Shown here piece after piece: positions 31,262-43,478 of a stretch of DNA of 64,000 bases. Every line of letters starts with the position of its first letter. Position 1 is the stretch's first letter. Source of the DNA: Bolinopsis microptera (Eukaryota > Ctenophora > Tentaculata > Lobata > Bolinopsidae); contig NC_087073.1 of the NCBI RefSeq assembly GCF_026151205.1, forward strand, positions 13,907,837 through 13,971,836, in the 5' to 3' direction. Made by a program: the position numbers and the translations under genes. The notes beneath the pieces were generated by a model that saw only the letters and a program-made list of their open reading frames with translations, was not told where the DNA came from and did no database searches.

Positions 31262-31587
31262 GTAGTAGTAAACCCGCGATGGGGTGGCATGTGCCTCAAT
31301 AAAAATATTACAATCATTTATTATTATATATCAATGTATCATTAAATATTTCAAAAATATCAATAACGTATGGTTGATCCTTCACACTTGGTAAAATATA
31401 TAAAAATAAAGTTAAAAAGTTAAAAAGTTAAAAAAGTTAAAAGTTAATAAAGTTAAAAGTTAATACACTAAAGAATAAATAATCTATATTATATAAATCA
31501 ACAATATTAACTCCCCATCTTCATGTAGTCATTTATCAAAGCGGTAGAAATCCAAGTAATTTTAGTACGCGGTGCGCAAGGAATTTC

Positions 31588-31626
<39 letters not shown>
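31262..31626. repeat. Block A: ~365-bp insert in the minisatellite, empty site
   Basis: Starts TGTAGTAGTAAACCCGCGAT, includes a run of GTTAAAAA / GTTAAAAGT words and ends in a long poly-T followed by AAATTTTATAAAG, where the 24-bp unit resumes. The sequence CAATAACGTATGGTTGATCC at 31361-31380 is intact here and is split by a LINE in the second copy. Confidence 0.85.
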
Positions 31627-31627
<1 letters not shown>

Positions 31628-31654
31628 ATAAAGTGGGTAGCAGACAAGGTTATG

Positions 31655-33871
31655 TAGTAGTAAACCCGCGATGGGGTGGCATGTGCCTCAATAAAAATAT
31701 TACAATCATTTATTATTATATATCAATGTATCATTAAATATTTCAAAAATATCAATAACGTACACGTTGTACCCATATATAAAAAAGGTGATAAACACGA
31801 GGTTTCAAATTATAGGCCAATATCCCTTACATGCTTAATCACCAAAGTTCTTGAACGTATAATTAAAGATGAGTTACTTGCACTTACTAACGGCATGATC
31901 AACGATAAACAACACGGTTTTCGAGCTGAAAGATCATGTGCAACTAATCTTGTAGGTCTATGTGACAGCCTAGCTCTCTCACTGAATGAAAATATGAGAA
32001 CAGATGTAGTCTACTTTGATTTTGCCAAAGCTTTCGACTCAGTTAACCATGATCTTATATTATTTAAGCTAAAGAGCAAATTTGGTATTGATGGGAGGCT
32101 GCTGAAATTCATCACTGATTATCTAAGAGACAGGCAACAACAGGTCTTGATAAGTGGTAAGTTTTCTTCCATGAGAAACGCCCAATCTGGTGTACCACAA
32201 GGGTCAATTTTGGGACCTTTGTTGTTCATTATGTTCATTGATGATATATCAGTGGGGATTTCACCTGGCACACAACTGTCACTGTATGCCGATGATACTA
32301 AAATTTGGCGTGAGATTGTTTCGGAGTCTGATATCCTGCGACTGCAGAAGGACATTGATTATCTCCATGACTGGTCACTTTCTAATAAAATGAGATTTCA
32401 TCCCGACAAATGTAAGGTCCTCACCGTCGCAGGAAGGATATCCGAAACAGTTTCCCTCCTTAGTGTCCTACCACTCTTTAACTTTGTATACTCCATGGGA
32501 AGAATCGCACTTGACTATGTCGATCATGAAAAGGATTTGTGTGTTTTTGTGACCAAGAATCTCGACTGGCAAGACCAGTGCTCTAAAGTCCTCTCAAAGG
32601 CCAACCAAAAATTAGGCATGGCAAGGAGAAATTGCTATTTTGTTCAAGATGTAAATCGTCGTAGAGTACTGTATCTCACTTTAATGAGAAGTCAATTTGA
32701 GCATTGCTCAGTTATATGGAGACCGGTCACAAAATCCCAGATAAGCAAGCTGGAGGGCCTCCAAAAGCGTGCTATTAAGTGGATTCTTCGCGAGGAGTAT
32801 ATGAGTTATCCACCATCCACATACATTCAGAAATGCAGACAGCTTAAGATTATGCCCATAGAAGACCGCTTCGACTTTCTTGACCTTATTTTCTTCTTTA
32901 AAATTGTGAAGCAACATATTCCTGTCACTTTACCCTCATATTTGCAACCATATCAAGGCCACTCAAGGTTAAGAAATAGCCACATGGACCCCTTATGTTT
33001 TGTAAGCTCGATCTTACCACGAGCAAGCTCTAACGCTTTTGCTAAGAACTTTTACTTTAGGACCCAGTCCAAATGGAATCATATTCCTCTAGATATACGC
33101 GAGATAGGGACTATTTCTGAGTTCAAAAGCAAATTGACCTCCTACATGTGGGATAAAATTATGCCGGAGGACTTTGATTATGATCTAGATTTTTCCCTCG
33201 AGACAGAGATGTGAAGCAGTTTACCTAAAGCTAACAATATGTTCATAAGGAGCTTAAATCCCTGTTGTCTGTATTTCTCATTTCTCATTTTAGTGCATGT
33301 CATCACATCATGGATTTCACTTTATTATATGATTTGATTGCTTTTGATATTTTTGTGTGTTTCTATTTGAAATTCTATTTAAAATTTAAGATTTTCGTGG
33401 GCCCATACTTGTGCAGGAGGTGCATTTTGCTCTCAACATCTGTGTTTTGGTGACCCTCAGGTCCTTTGATTACATACATTTTGTCCTAGAAAATCTGATT
33501 TTATCGGAGTCTTATACTTTTGAGAAAATTTAATGTTGTTCATTCATTGTGTAAATTTGTATGAAATTGATCGATTTGAAAGATTTCAATAAAAAAAAAT
33601 GGTTGATCCTTCACACTTGGTAAAATATATAAAAATAAAGTTAAAAAGTTAAAAAGTTAAAAAAGTTAAAAGTTAATAAAGTTAAAAGTTAATACACTAA
33701 AGAATAAATAATCTATATTATATAAATCAACAATATTAACTCCCCATCTTCATGTAGTCATTTATCAAAGCGGTAGAAATCCAAGTAATTTTAGTACGCG
33801 GTGCGCAAGGAATTTCGTTTTTTTTTTTTTATTGTTTTTTTTTTTTTTTAATTTTTTTTTTTTTTTTAAAT
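31655..33871. repeat. Block B: second copy of the block, with LINE inserted
   Basis: 31655-31762 and 33600-33871 together repeat block A nearly base for base; only the poly-T is longer and interrupted. The LINE occupies 31763-33599. Confidence 0.88.
31763..33599 (+). mobile_element. 5'-truncated CR1/L2-like LINE (1837 bp) with defined empty site
   Basis: The insertion lies exactly between ..CAATAACGTA and TGGTTGATCC of block A. It starts mid-ORF and ends with TTTCAAT followed by nine A. No clear target duplication is visible. The frame is open from 31763 to 33214 (the apparent upstream Met at 31676 is flank). It encodes the RT domain: YKKGDKHEVSNYRPISLTCL, FDFAKAFDSVNHDLI, SGVPQGSILGPLLFIMFIDD and LYADDTKIW, then the thumb and C-terminal region (YLTLMRSQFEHCSVIW). 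There is no endonuclease because of the truncation. Confidence 0.92.
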
Positions 33872-33985
33872 TTTATAAAGTGGGTAGCAGACAAGGTTAT
33901 AAAGTGGGCAGCAGACAAGGTTATAAAGTGGGTAGCAGCTAAGGTTATAAAGTGGGTAGCAGACAACGTTATAAAGTGGGTTAGG
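33872..33985 (+). repeat. 24-bp minisatellite, right end
   Basis: About four to five units of the 30850 array after block B; the array then stops at GTGGGTTAGGTCATG. Confidence 0.9.
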
Positions 33986-34908
33986 TCATGAACGTCAGTG
34001 CCCACTTGTCACCACTGTTCGTTCCAATTAAACAGGCAAGCAGCCTGCTTATATAAAATGTTTCTATTATAAAATGTTTCTATATATATATATAGGCCTT
34101 TTAAACATTTTGATTCGATTTTAAAATTGACAGCCCTCTGAAAATCGTCAAAAAATCAGGTCCAAGATTTTCAAACTTTGTGGAAAGATTCCATAAATCA
34201 ACCAAATTATGAGTTAGGATCAAATGATAAGTCAGAATAAAATTCATAACGTTTGTGAATTGATAGCAACTCATCTTTCAAAATTTACTCCTTCATAAAA
34301 ATATTTATTATTTTATAATCCACACATTATTTTCAACTCACCCTGTAAGAAGCGGTCATTGTTGCAAAATGTGAACACTGTAACATCTTTGCCTTGAGCA
34401 GATTGAGATATGAGTGGTCAATCACTAGTATGACCATTTGAGCCTAAAATTTGGATCCCAGGTATTTAGATTTAATTAGTATTGTTAGACAATTGCCTGA
34501 AATATTCGTATAGCAGCGTGTTGTGACGTGGACACCAAATACATTGCTTTACTTGTAAAGCGCAGATAATTCAAAGTCATTTAGATTGAAGTTGTCTCGG
34601 GCATCGTTATTTTAAACGAAAAGTGGGCTGTAGCTAATTGTAGCATTTAGTGGGCGGGGTGACTGAACGTTTATTATTTATAGGCTTTACTTACTACATT
34701 GCGAGTTTTATTAACAACAGTTCCTGCATCAACTTGTTTTTAATAAAAGAGCGAGATTGGCTGTCAAGCTCCAATGAGGATTTCATAATAAGTGTCTAGT
34801 GAAGCTTCATATTCTAGGAAACCAGTTTAACTCTAGAACGCGCGTAACTCCGCATATGGGCAAATCAGATAAACGTAAATCAAGGTTTTAAAATAGTCGT
34901 AGTTAAAT
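33986..34908. other. Non-coding, nothing recognised
   Basis: AT-rich sequence without a recognisable gene or repeat beyond a short TATATATA run near 34083. Confidence 0.4.
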
Positions 34909-34929
34909 ATGGTGCCCCAGACCTTTGTT

Positions 34930-35352
34930 TCCAGTGCCTCTTGCCCCTGGCCCCAGACCTTCAGTCCCGGTGATCTCGTGCCCCAGATATTGAGTCCCAG
35001 TGACCTCTTGCCCCAGACATTCAGTCTCGGTGACCTCGTGTCCCAGATATTGAGTCCCAGTGACCTCTTGCCCCAGACATTCAGTCTCGGTGACCTCGTG
35101 TCCCAGATATTGAGTCCCAGTGACCTCTTGCCCCAGACATTCAGTCTCGGTGACCTCGTGTTTCAGATATTGAGTCCCAGTGACCTCTTGCCCCAGACAT
35201 TCAGTCTCGGTGACCTCGTGTCCCAGATATTGAGTCCCAGTGACCTCTTGCCCCAGACATTCAGTCTCGGTGACCTCGTGTCCCAGATATTGAGTCCCAG
35301 TGACCTCTTGCCCCAGACCTTCAGTCTAGGTGACCTCGTGCCCAAGACATAA
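34930..35352 (+). repeat. 60-bp minisatellite (about 7 copies)
   Basis: Unit AGATATTGAGTCCCAGTGAC, CTCTTGCCCCAGACATTCAG, TCTCGGTGACCTCGTGTCCC. Each unit is made of two similar 30-bp halves (CCCAGA..CAGT..GGTGACCTCGTG). It is open in frame as a 20-residue repeat, which I regard as a by-product of the period. Confidence 0.93.
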
Positions 35353-35767
35353 AGTCCCTGTACTAACCTCGCGCCCCAGAGCAACTGGTTAAGTAGTAAA
35401 TCTATGTCATTCACCTATAGGGAAAATCCCCTCCTTCATAGCCTGACAACATCAGTGCGACAGAGAGACCGGATCAGTTGAATTAATTAGCCAAATCTGA
35501 ACTGGGTTAGCTCCTAGAAGTTGCGTAAATGTGTATTTACTCGTAAGAGCAAAGAATCAATATAATTGTTCGCTGCTGCACCTAAGTAATATAATCCCTA
35601 TTAACTACCTCCCCATATTCAGTGGTAACATCTTCATGATGGTCCTTTCTACGATGCACTGAGATTGAACATGGCAGTGATAGGAACGCGGCTGTCAAAT
35701 GTTCAATATTCCCAGTCCTCTCCCCGCTGAGATACTGATGAGGTCCATATTTGGTAGCTCAAAGATC
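35353..35767. other. Non-coding, nothing recognised
   Basis: No gene or repeat seen between the 60-bp minisatellite and the CT tract. Confidence 0.4.
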
Positions 35768-36011
<244 letters not shown>

Positions 36012-36377
36012 GTTCCGAGGCTCTCTACGCAAGTCAGTTAGATAATAATTTGCGATGGCACTTTTTATTGTGCACCTCAGAGCAGCTCTGTTACATTCGG
36101 GGACACGTTTAGCCAAGAGTTGAGCAGATAATTGACAGCTGCTTTGCGACAGTGCTTCCTTTTAGGAATAATACGTTATGTTAGGTTGTAGGTTAGAATG
36201 GATTTTTACAGTATGAGTGTAGCTTTTTTACTTCCCGTTTTTTCGAGAACATTCATTTTGTTTTTGACAGCTTCGCTAGTTTTAATATTGTTGAGTAAAT
36301 GAGATACCCCCGGCTTTACTAGCACTAATATTGTTGAGATACACCCCGGCTTTGCTAGTAGTCTAATTTTACCAAAA

Positions 36378-36826
36378 CCCATAACTGGGTGTCTCCCTTT
36401 CCCAAACAAAAGGAAATGATATCAATTTGAATAACCGTTCTCAAATGCAAAATGATACCGAGAATGAAATCAGTCCCAGTACGCTTTTCCCATTTATTCA
36501 CGGCTTACGAATTTTAATCAGTTTAGGTTTATTATGCATCAATGACACTTTTTAGAAATCTCTTAGGGTTGCTTTCGGACCGATTCCGGCCAGTACTTCG
36601 GGATAAGGGCGGTAGTTATGGTTTATCGAATCTTTATTGCTGAGTACTGCCTGAGCCTCCGGGTAGTGCCGCTCAATTTATCACAGTTGTAAATGAATGG
36701 GAAAAGCGAGCGACCGATTTCATTCTCGGTATCATTTTGAGAACGGTTATTCAAATTGATATCATATCCTGTTGTTTGGGAAAGGGAGACACTGGCAACG
36801 GTCCACTCTACCCAGTTACGGGCTTT
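36378..36826. mobile_element. MITE-like inverted repeat
   Basis: 36378-36505 and 36685-36826 are imperfect reverse complements: AACTGGGT, GTGTCTCCCTTTCCCAAACA, GATATCAATTTGAATAACCG, GATACCGAGAATGAAATC, and GCTTTTCCCATTTA all return inverted. The right arm has about 21 extra bases between the GAGACAC and CCCAGTTA blocks. The spacer is about 180 bp. There is no coding capacity, and I could not identify a target duplication. Confidence 0.7.
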
Positions 36827-37984
36827 AATAAAAAATGTTATCTCTTTTTGGTTAATGAAATCAGGGTCCTTGACAAAGTCGTAATGTAAAACTGATAATT
36901 TCATTAATAAGGAGGTAATTTCAACGATTTCGAAATTTTACCTTTAAAAATATTTCCTTGTGTTTAAGTAAGCAAATATGTCAATCACTGACTGTGCCAC
37001 TTTATACTCATTTAAGTTGGTATTAAATTCAAATATAATGCCATTTAACTGTCGTGGGAAAGCAGAATCTAATCTAAATCACGAATGAGCAAAATTCTCA
37101 CCTTTTGCACGTGCAAACTTTGAGCGGACGTTGCGTGCGCATCCAATATTGAAACACTGTAAAATTTTGCGTATTCGTAATTTATATATATTTTGATAAA
37201 CATACAAAGTTTTAAAAGATTTCAAAAAGAGTTTTAATCACAACGGCATTCCAAAGTTGATAGAAAACAGTGAAAATAGCAATTTTCAGTGATTTAAGCA
37301 ATTTTTCATCGATTTGGGCGTGTCCCCACGTATGCAACTTTTCGATGTTCATCTTTAAAACTAGTCTAATGCACAGTAAATACCTATATGAAGCAGGACC
37401 GAGCTCCACAACTCAAGGGATGGTCAACACCAGAGAATACTAAATCACAAAATGGGCGTTTTTATAAAATTATTCTTCAACAGCAAACATCTTTATGAAG
37501 GAGCAAGCTAGGAAAACTTTCCGGAAGATTTTCAGAATGCTTGAACAATTATAAAACTTCAATGATACCTCAAATTTGAATGAAACAACTTTTTAATGGT
37601 ATAAAATCGATGTGAAAAGTTGTTACTTTGTCAAAAATCAAGTTTTTAAAACGCTTAACTTAAACAGGAATTAGAGAGGAATTAAACATGAATTAAACAT
37701 GAATTAAACATGAAATGACCAAGGAGAACACTAACGAACTCGTCTTGGTAATACATCAATTTATAAAGACGATCAGAACTCTAAAAATCGAGAGAAAGCT
37801 ATAAAAATTAAATCTTAAAAATTAACTGCGTTACAATTTTACGGAAGAGAAACAAAATCGAATATAATAATTAAATACGAGTAAAAAAATGGAGGCTGTG
37901 CAAACTGCAAAGTGTTCTAGGAAAGCCAAGAAAAAGGAAACAAGACCATGGAGATGAGTTGATGAAGATGAGTAGGAGACGGGA
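36827..37984. other. Non-coding, nothing recognised
   Basis: AT-rich; a short GAATTAAACAT repeat near 37680-37710. No gene. Confidence 0.4.
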
Positions 37985-39395
37985 AGTGATGACTAGGACC
38001 TCTTTTTAGGAGGATTTCGAAGGTGTGAGGATTCTGTGAGGTACTTTCCTAATTCTGTTGCATGGAATGAGTTCTTGATGGCCCCATATTCTTTGAGTAT
38101 GATGAGGCTTTTAAGGTTGTCTGAGAGGTTGGACCGGAGGGAGTGGTAGCTGGGACATTCATTCAGGACGTGGTCCTCGGTTTCAAGGATTGGTGTTTCA
38201 AAGAATGTTAATTCTTCGAAGAACCGTATGACGTAAGTGTCTGATGAGCAGCAAAAGCGACATGTTTTTAGTGCTGTGTTGTACTTGTAGCGATCTCCAG
38301 TGTAGCGACCTTTCTCTATCCTCAGATCGTGACTGCTAGATCGAAGTTGAGCAATGTTAGCTCTTTTAACCCTGCTTGGGAGCCGTAAGCACGGTTCTTC
38401 ACCAAACTCAGCTTTGACCGCAGTGTAGAATGACATGTTAGGCTGGTTGTGAAGAGCCTTCTTCCAGTGGTTAACAAAAGTTTCGTGTATGTGTTCACGA
38501 GCCGCAAGAGTGTGGGGTAGGTGTGGCTTAGCATCGGTGCTCGTCTTGATGATAGTGGACCATGGTCCATGCATTAAACCAGGTACAGTTCAATTGTTTC
38601 TGCTCCTGAAATGTATGGTGCAAGAGGGTGTTCACGTTACCAACTACCGCTTGAGATGCTCTACAGAAATAGGCAATACATTGAGGGAGGACGGTCACTG
38701 TCCAGGGGGTTCTTCCTGTATCGCCGTAGCAGAAGTTGTTATTTGCCTTTTTTCAGATTTTTCAAGTGAGTAGTTTCAAGAGCATCTTTTGCTGCTGCTT
38801 TGGGAAGACTCCCTGCTTGGTTTTTCGAGAGGATGGCTTTCACGATGTTGGTTGATGGCACTTGGCAGCCAGATAGGGCATCCATATGTGTCCACTGGCT
38901 TGACTAAGCTATCAATGAGTTTTAGCATCGTGCTATTGGTAAGGGCTCTCGTGTCAATAATTCGTTTCATAGATAAGAATGAGCGAAGAGCTTTCTTCCT
39001 AAGCTCATCGATTGCTTGTTTGAAGGAACCGTTCAGTGAGGATTTGATTCCAAGGTATTAGTATTTTCTGACTGGTGCGATGTCCAAGTTGCCTAGCTTG
39101 AAGCTGTAAGCACATTTTGACATTTCAGTTTTCGTGAGCTTGTGTTAAAGACCATCACGCTGGTTTTGTTGATATTCACAGACAGCTCCCACTTTTCAGC
39201 ATAGTCATTCAAGCAGTTGAGCAGTTTCTGTAAGCTGTCCACATCCAGCGCTAAGAGGATCAGGTCATCTACCCATAGGAGGTGACTTACTTTGACACCG
39301 TTTAATAGAAGTTCATCCATAATGACGTCATCAAGGGGTGTTGATGACGTCAAATAATTTTTTTCATATAATTTAAACTCAAGTCGAAACAATTA
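37985..39395 (-). pseudogene. Decayed non-LTR retrotransposon, 3' portion
   Basis: The minus strand, read from 39392 down, shows an RT palm piece (VSHLLWVDDLILLALDVDSL, then WELSVNINKTSVMVFN). Then comes a stretch near 38970-38780 with LVKPVDTYGCPIWLPS, and a C-terminal part at 38574-37993 with CRFCCSS..HVLNECPSYHSL, a CCHC-type motif. Frames change between segments and the catalytic box is VDD rather than YADD, so the copy is broken. The order RT, connector, zinc knuckle is that of I/jockey-type LINEs. The 5' part is missing. Confidence 0.75.
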
Positions 39396-40500
39396 CTTTA
39401 AGACCTGTGGTCAAAAATGGCTTTATCGTTTACACTTTTGAATTCACGGACACTTGAATATAGACTACAATTCACTGCCAAAGCGTCTATTATATATTCT
39501 GAATATCCCTATTATGGCTATGGCTCTATAGATATCTGATATATATCACGACAATCTATCTTGAAACAGGGGTTCCAGAAAACCCTTTTCCCGTCGTCCC
39601 CGATACTCCTGAAACTTGAAACGTTTTTGCAGTCGATTTGGTCTACGTTTAGACGCCCTGCAAAATATGAGATCTCTAACTCAATTTTAACATGGATTTT
39701 AAGGCACCTGAATATGGCGATTTTGGGGTTTTCACCACATTTTGTATAACAGTGCTGTCGCGTATTTTATGCAAATTTCTTCAAAATCTCCAAATACTAT
39801 TCCTGTCATCTTTTATATTGAATTAGAAGATGTATAGGGGGTTCCATTTAATAATTCAACGACAATGCTCCCACTGTCCTAATGGCAATACTGATGGTAT
39901 AGTTCAGCTCTAGTAACAGTTCAGATCTTGTCTCAAATTGGAAATGTCACGTATACAAAGTAGCTAGTAACAGTTCAGATCATGTCTCTAATTGGAAATG
40001 TGTCGTATTGAAATTAGATCACAATTTCGGACAGATGTCGTTTTTTTCTGGTAACATGAGTCGGACAAGAGTGCCTGTCGGATAGATGTCGCTGTCGGAC
40101 AGATGTCTTGTTACCCGTTGAATGTCCTGATATTCGTGAGATGCACTCTTGGTTTGCTAACCATTTGAGAGAAACTCCAATTGATTTGCGTGTTGTGTTA
40201 ATGCAGGATTGTGCAATACCATAAAAGCATCGATTTTGATTGGGGCGTCTGAACAGTTTATGATGGCTATAAAGTTATAATGATCAAAGATTATCGTATT
40301 TATTCTATCATACATAAATTATAAGATATATGCTATGTCCTTTGCATAAACGTTTCGTTTAACCCTGCTAAAAATTACGAGTTGTTAAATTGTTTTATGC
40401 CATTGCCGGGGAGATTATGTCAAGTTTAAAATATAGATATGTGATAACTGATAAGCTCTATTATATATAAGTTGTTGGAAGGTAGTTAAACTGAAGCGGT
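39396..40500. other. Non-coding with small duplications
   Basis: A 58-bp duplication (TAGTAACAGTTCAGATCTTG / TAGTAACAGTTCAGATCATG) at about 39911-40012, and CGGACAGATGTCG words three times near 40030-40110. No gene recognised. Confidence 0.55.
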
Positions 40501-40502
40501 GA

Positions 40503-40841
40503 ATGATGTTCATTGGGTGTACGCATCCTACACGATCAGCTTATGACTACTCTTGGAAGGAAATGAGCTTTTCCAACGGTTTTAGAAAAATTGATGCGGA
40601 ACTATCATTTTCTGACTCAATGAAAAACTCCGATTCAAAATCGGTGAAATCCGATGGAAATCACGCTCTTGTCGATTTCCTGACTCCACAGAGTTCATGG
40701 TAACAAATGTATTACTCCCCAGGTAACAAATGTATAAATCGTTCCAACAATTGCGACGGTCTGCTAGTGCCCGATTGAAGAAAGATAAAAAGCATGGTCA
40801 GGAAAAACACGCTGATCTGCCAGCTTCCACACAGTACCAGG
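40503..40841 (+). CDS. Possible two-exon gene fragment, very uncertain
   Basis: A frame from 40503 (Ser/Asp/Lys-rich, ending VDFLTPQSS) meets a GT at 40700, and an acceptor CTGCTAG at about 40766 would continue it with ARLKKDKKHGQEKHADLPAS to a GTACAG donor at 40842. The boundary carries the direct duplication GTAACAAATGTAT (40700 and 40723). Composition looks protein-like, but no family is recognised and no later exon was found before the satellite. It may be spurious. Confidence 0.2.
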
Positions 40842-41410
40842 TACAGCTACCTACTAGGCAGTGTCTAGTATCGACCTTTCTATTTTCAAAACATTTCCTT
40901 GCCATCCAAAACTTTTTAACTATTCGAAATATTTCCTTGCGGTTGAAAACTTTTTCATTATTCAAAATATTTCCTTACGTTTTTTAATCTTTTTACCATT
41001 CAAAAAATGTCATATCGTTTTAAATAATTTTCATTATTCAACGCATTTTAACTACCTTCGGACATAATTGTCGCACGGACAAGTTTTTCACGGACCAAAT
41101 TTTTCACGGGCATAATTATTAATTATTAATAATAATATAACGCTCATTTTTTAATAAGTGTTTTACTCTTTTTCTGAACTCTAGAATATGACTGAGGAGT
41201 GATTATATTTGTCCTAGTATACTAATAAGCTATTACTTTCACGCTGAAGACCTTAGCGTGAATAATTAAGTCTGTGAAAATAATGTCTGTGGCATTAAGG
41301 TCCGTGAATAATAAAGTCCGGTAATTATTTCCATTAATTTTACTTTTAATGTAGGTATGTGTCCCTACATAGGCGTAAATATGTGTGTAGCCGATTACTA
41401 TATTAGCTTA
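40842..41410. other. AT-rich spacer before the satellite
   Basis: Two or three degenerate ACTTTTT..CATTATTCAAAATATTTCC repeats at 40880-41050 and short TTTTTCACGGAC words near 41080-41110. No gene. Confidence 0.5.
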
Positions 41411-43478
41411 TTAATATACTATCTGTTGATAATTAGGTAGTACTAGTAGATGAAGATAAGGTATCTGTTGATAATTAGGTAGTACTAGTAGATGGAGATA
41501 AGGTATCTGTTGATAATTAGGTAGTACTAGTAGATGAAGATAAGGTATCTGTTGATAATTAGGTAGTACTAGTAGATGAAGATAAGGTATCTGTTGATAA
41601 TTAGGTAGTACTAGTAGATGAAGATAAGGTATCTGTTGATAATTAGGTAGTACTAGTAGATGAAGATAAGGTATCTGTTGATAATTAGGTAGTACTAGTA
41701 GATGAAGATAAGGTATATGTTGATAATTAGGTAGTACTAGTAGATGAAGATAAGGTATCTGTTGATAATTAGGTAGTACTAGTAGATGAAGATAAGGTAT
41801 CTGTTGATAATTAGGTAGAACTAGTAGATGAAGATAAGGTATCTGTTGATAATTAGGTAGAACTAGTAGATGAAGATAAGGTATCTGTTGATAATTAGGT
41901 AGTACTAGTAGATGAAGATAAGGTATCTGTTGATAATTAGGTAGAACTAGTAGATGAAGATAAGGTATCTGTTGATAATTAGGTAGTACTAGTAGATGAA
42001 GATAAGGTATATGTTGATAATTAGGTAGTACTAGTAGATGAAGATAAGGTATCTGTTGATAATTAGGTAGTACTAGTAGATGAAGATAAGGTATCTGTTG
42101 ATAATTAGGTAGTACTAGTAGATGAAGATAAGGTATATGTTGATAATTAGGTAGTACTAGTAGATGAAGATAAGGTATATGTTGATAATTAGGTAGTACT
42201 AGTAGATGAAGATAAGGTATCTGTTGATAATTAGGTAGTACTAGTAGATGAAGATAAGGTATCTGTTGATAATTAGGTAGTACTAGTAGATGAAGATAAG
42301 GTATCTGTTGATAATTAGGTAGTACTAGTAGATGAAGATAAGGTATCTGTTGATAATTAGGTAGTACTAGTAGATGAAGATAAGGTATCTGTTGATAATT
42401 AGGTAGTACTAGTAGATGAAGATAAGGTATCTGTTGATAATTAGGTAGTACTAGTAGATGAAGATAAGGTATCTGTTGATAATTAGGTAGTACTAGTAGA
42501 TGAAGATAAGGTATCTGTTGATAATTAGGTAGTACTAGTAGATGAAGATAAGGTATCTGTTGATAATTAGGTAGTACTAGTAGATGAAGATAAGGTATCT
42601 GTTGATAATTAGGTAGTACTAGTAGATGAAGATAAGGTATCTGTTGATAATTAGGTAGTACTAGTAGATGAAGATAAGGTATATGTTGATAATTAGGTAG
42701 TACTAGTAGATGAAGATAAGGTATCTGTTGATAATTAGGTAGTACTAGTAGATGAAGATAAGGTATATGTTGATAATTAGGTAGTACTAGTAGATGAAGA
42801 TAAGGTATCTGTTGATAATTAGGTAGTACTAGTAGGTGAAGATAAGGTATCTGTTGATAATTAGGTAGAACTAGTAGGTGAAGATAAGGTATCTGTTGAT
42901 AATTAGGTAGTACTAGTAGATGAAGATAAGGTATCTGTTGATAATTAGGTAGTACTAGTAGATGAAGATAAGGTATCTGTTGATAATTAGGTAGTACTAG
43001 TAGATGAAGATAAGGTATCTGTTGATAATTAGGTAGTACTAGTAGATGAAGATAAGGTATCTGTTGATAATTAGGTAGTACTAGTAGATGAAGATAAGGT
43101 ATCTGTTGATAATTAGGTAGTACTAGTAGATGAAGATAAGGTATCTGTTGATAATTAGGTAGAACTAGTAGATGAAGATAAGGTATCTGTTGATAATTAG
43201 GTAGTACTAGTAGATGAAGATAAGGTATCTGTTGATAATTAGGTAGTACTAGTAGATGAAGATAAGGTATCTGTTGATAATTAGGTAGTACTAGTAGATG
43301 AAGATAAAGTATCTGTTGATAATTAGGTAGTACTAGTAGATGAAGATAAGGTATCTGTTGATAATTAGGTAGTACTAGTAGATGAAGATAAGGTATATGT
43401 TGATAATTAGGTAGTACTAGTAGATGAAGATAAGGTATCTGTTGATAATTAGGTAGTACTAGTAGATGAAGATAAGGT
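41411..43478. repeat. 42-bp satellite, left segment (about 49 copies)
   Basis: Unit AGGTATCTGTTGATAATTAG, GTAGTACTAGTAGATGAAGA, TA. Copies are nearly identical, with a few recurrent variants (ATATGTTG for ATCTGTTG, TAGAACTAG for TAGTACTAG, AGGTGAAG). The long open frames on the minus strand (14 residues per unit) follow from the period and are not treated as a gene. Confidence 0.97.

Noticed and set aside
30714-31265. ORF with an 8-residue KVIKWVAD-like repeat
   Set aside because: Caused by the 24-bp minisatellite; no start context, no family, and both strands are open.
31676-31762. N-terminal 29 codons of the LINE ORF
   Set aside because: This part is flanking block sequence, identical in the empty copy at 31286-31370; LINE coding starts at 31763.
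34909-35352. ORF with a 20-residue repeat
   Set aside because: 60-bp minisatellite period; both strands open; no supporting gene structure.
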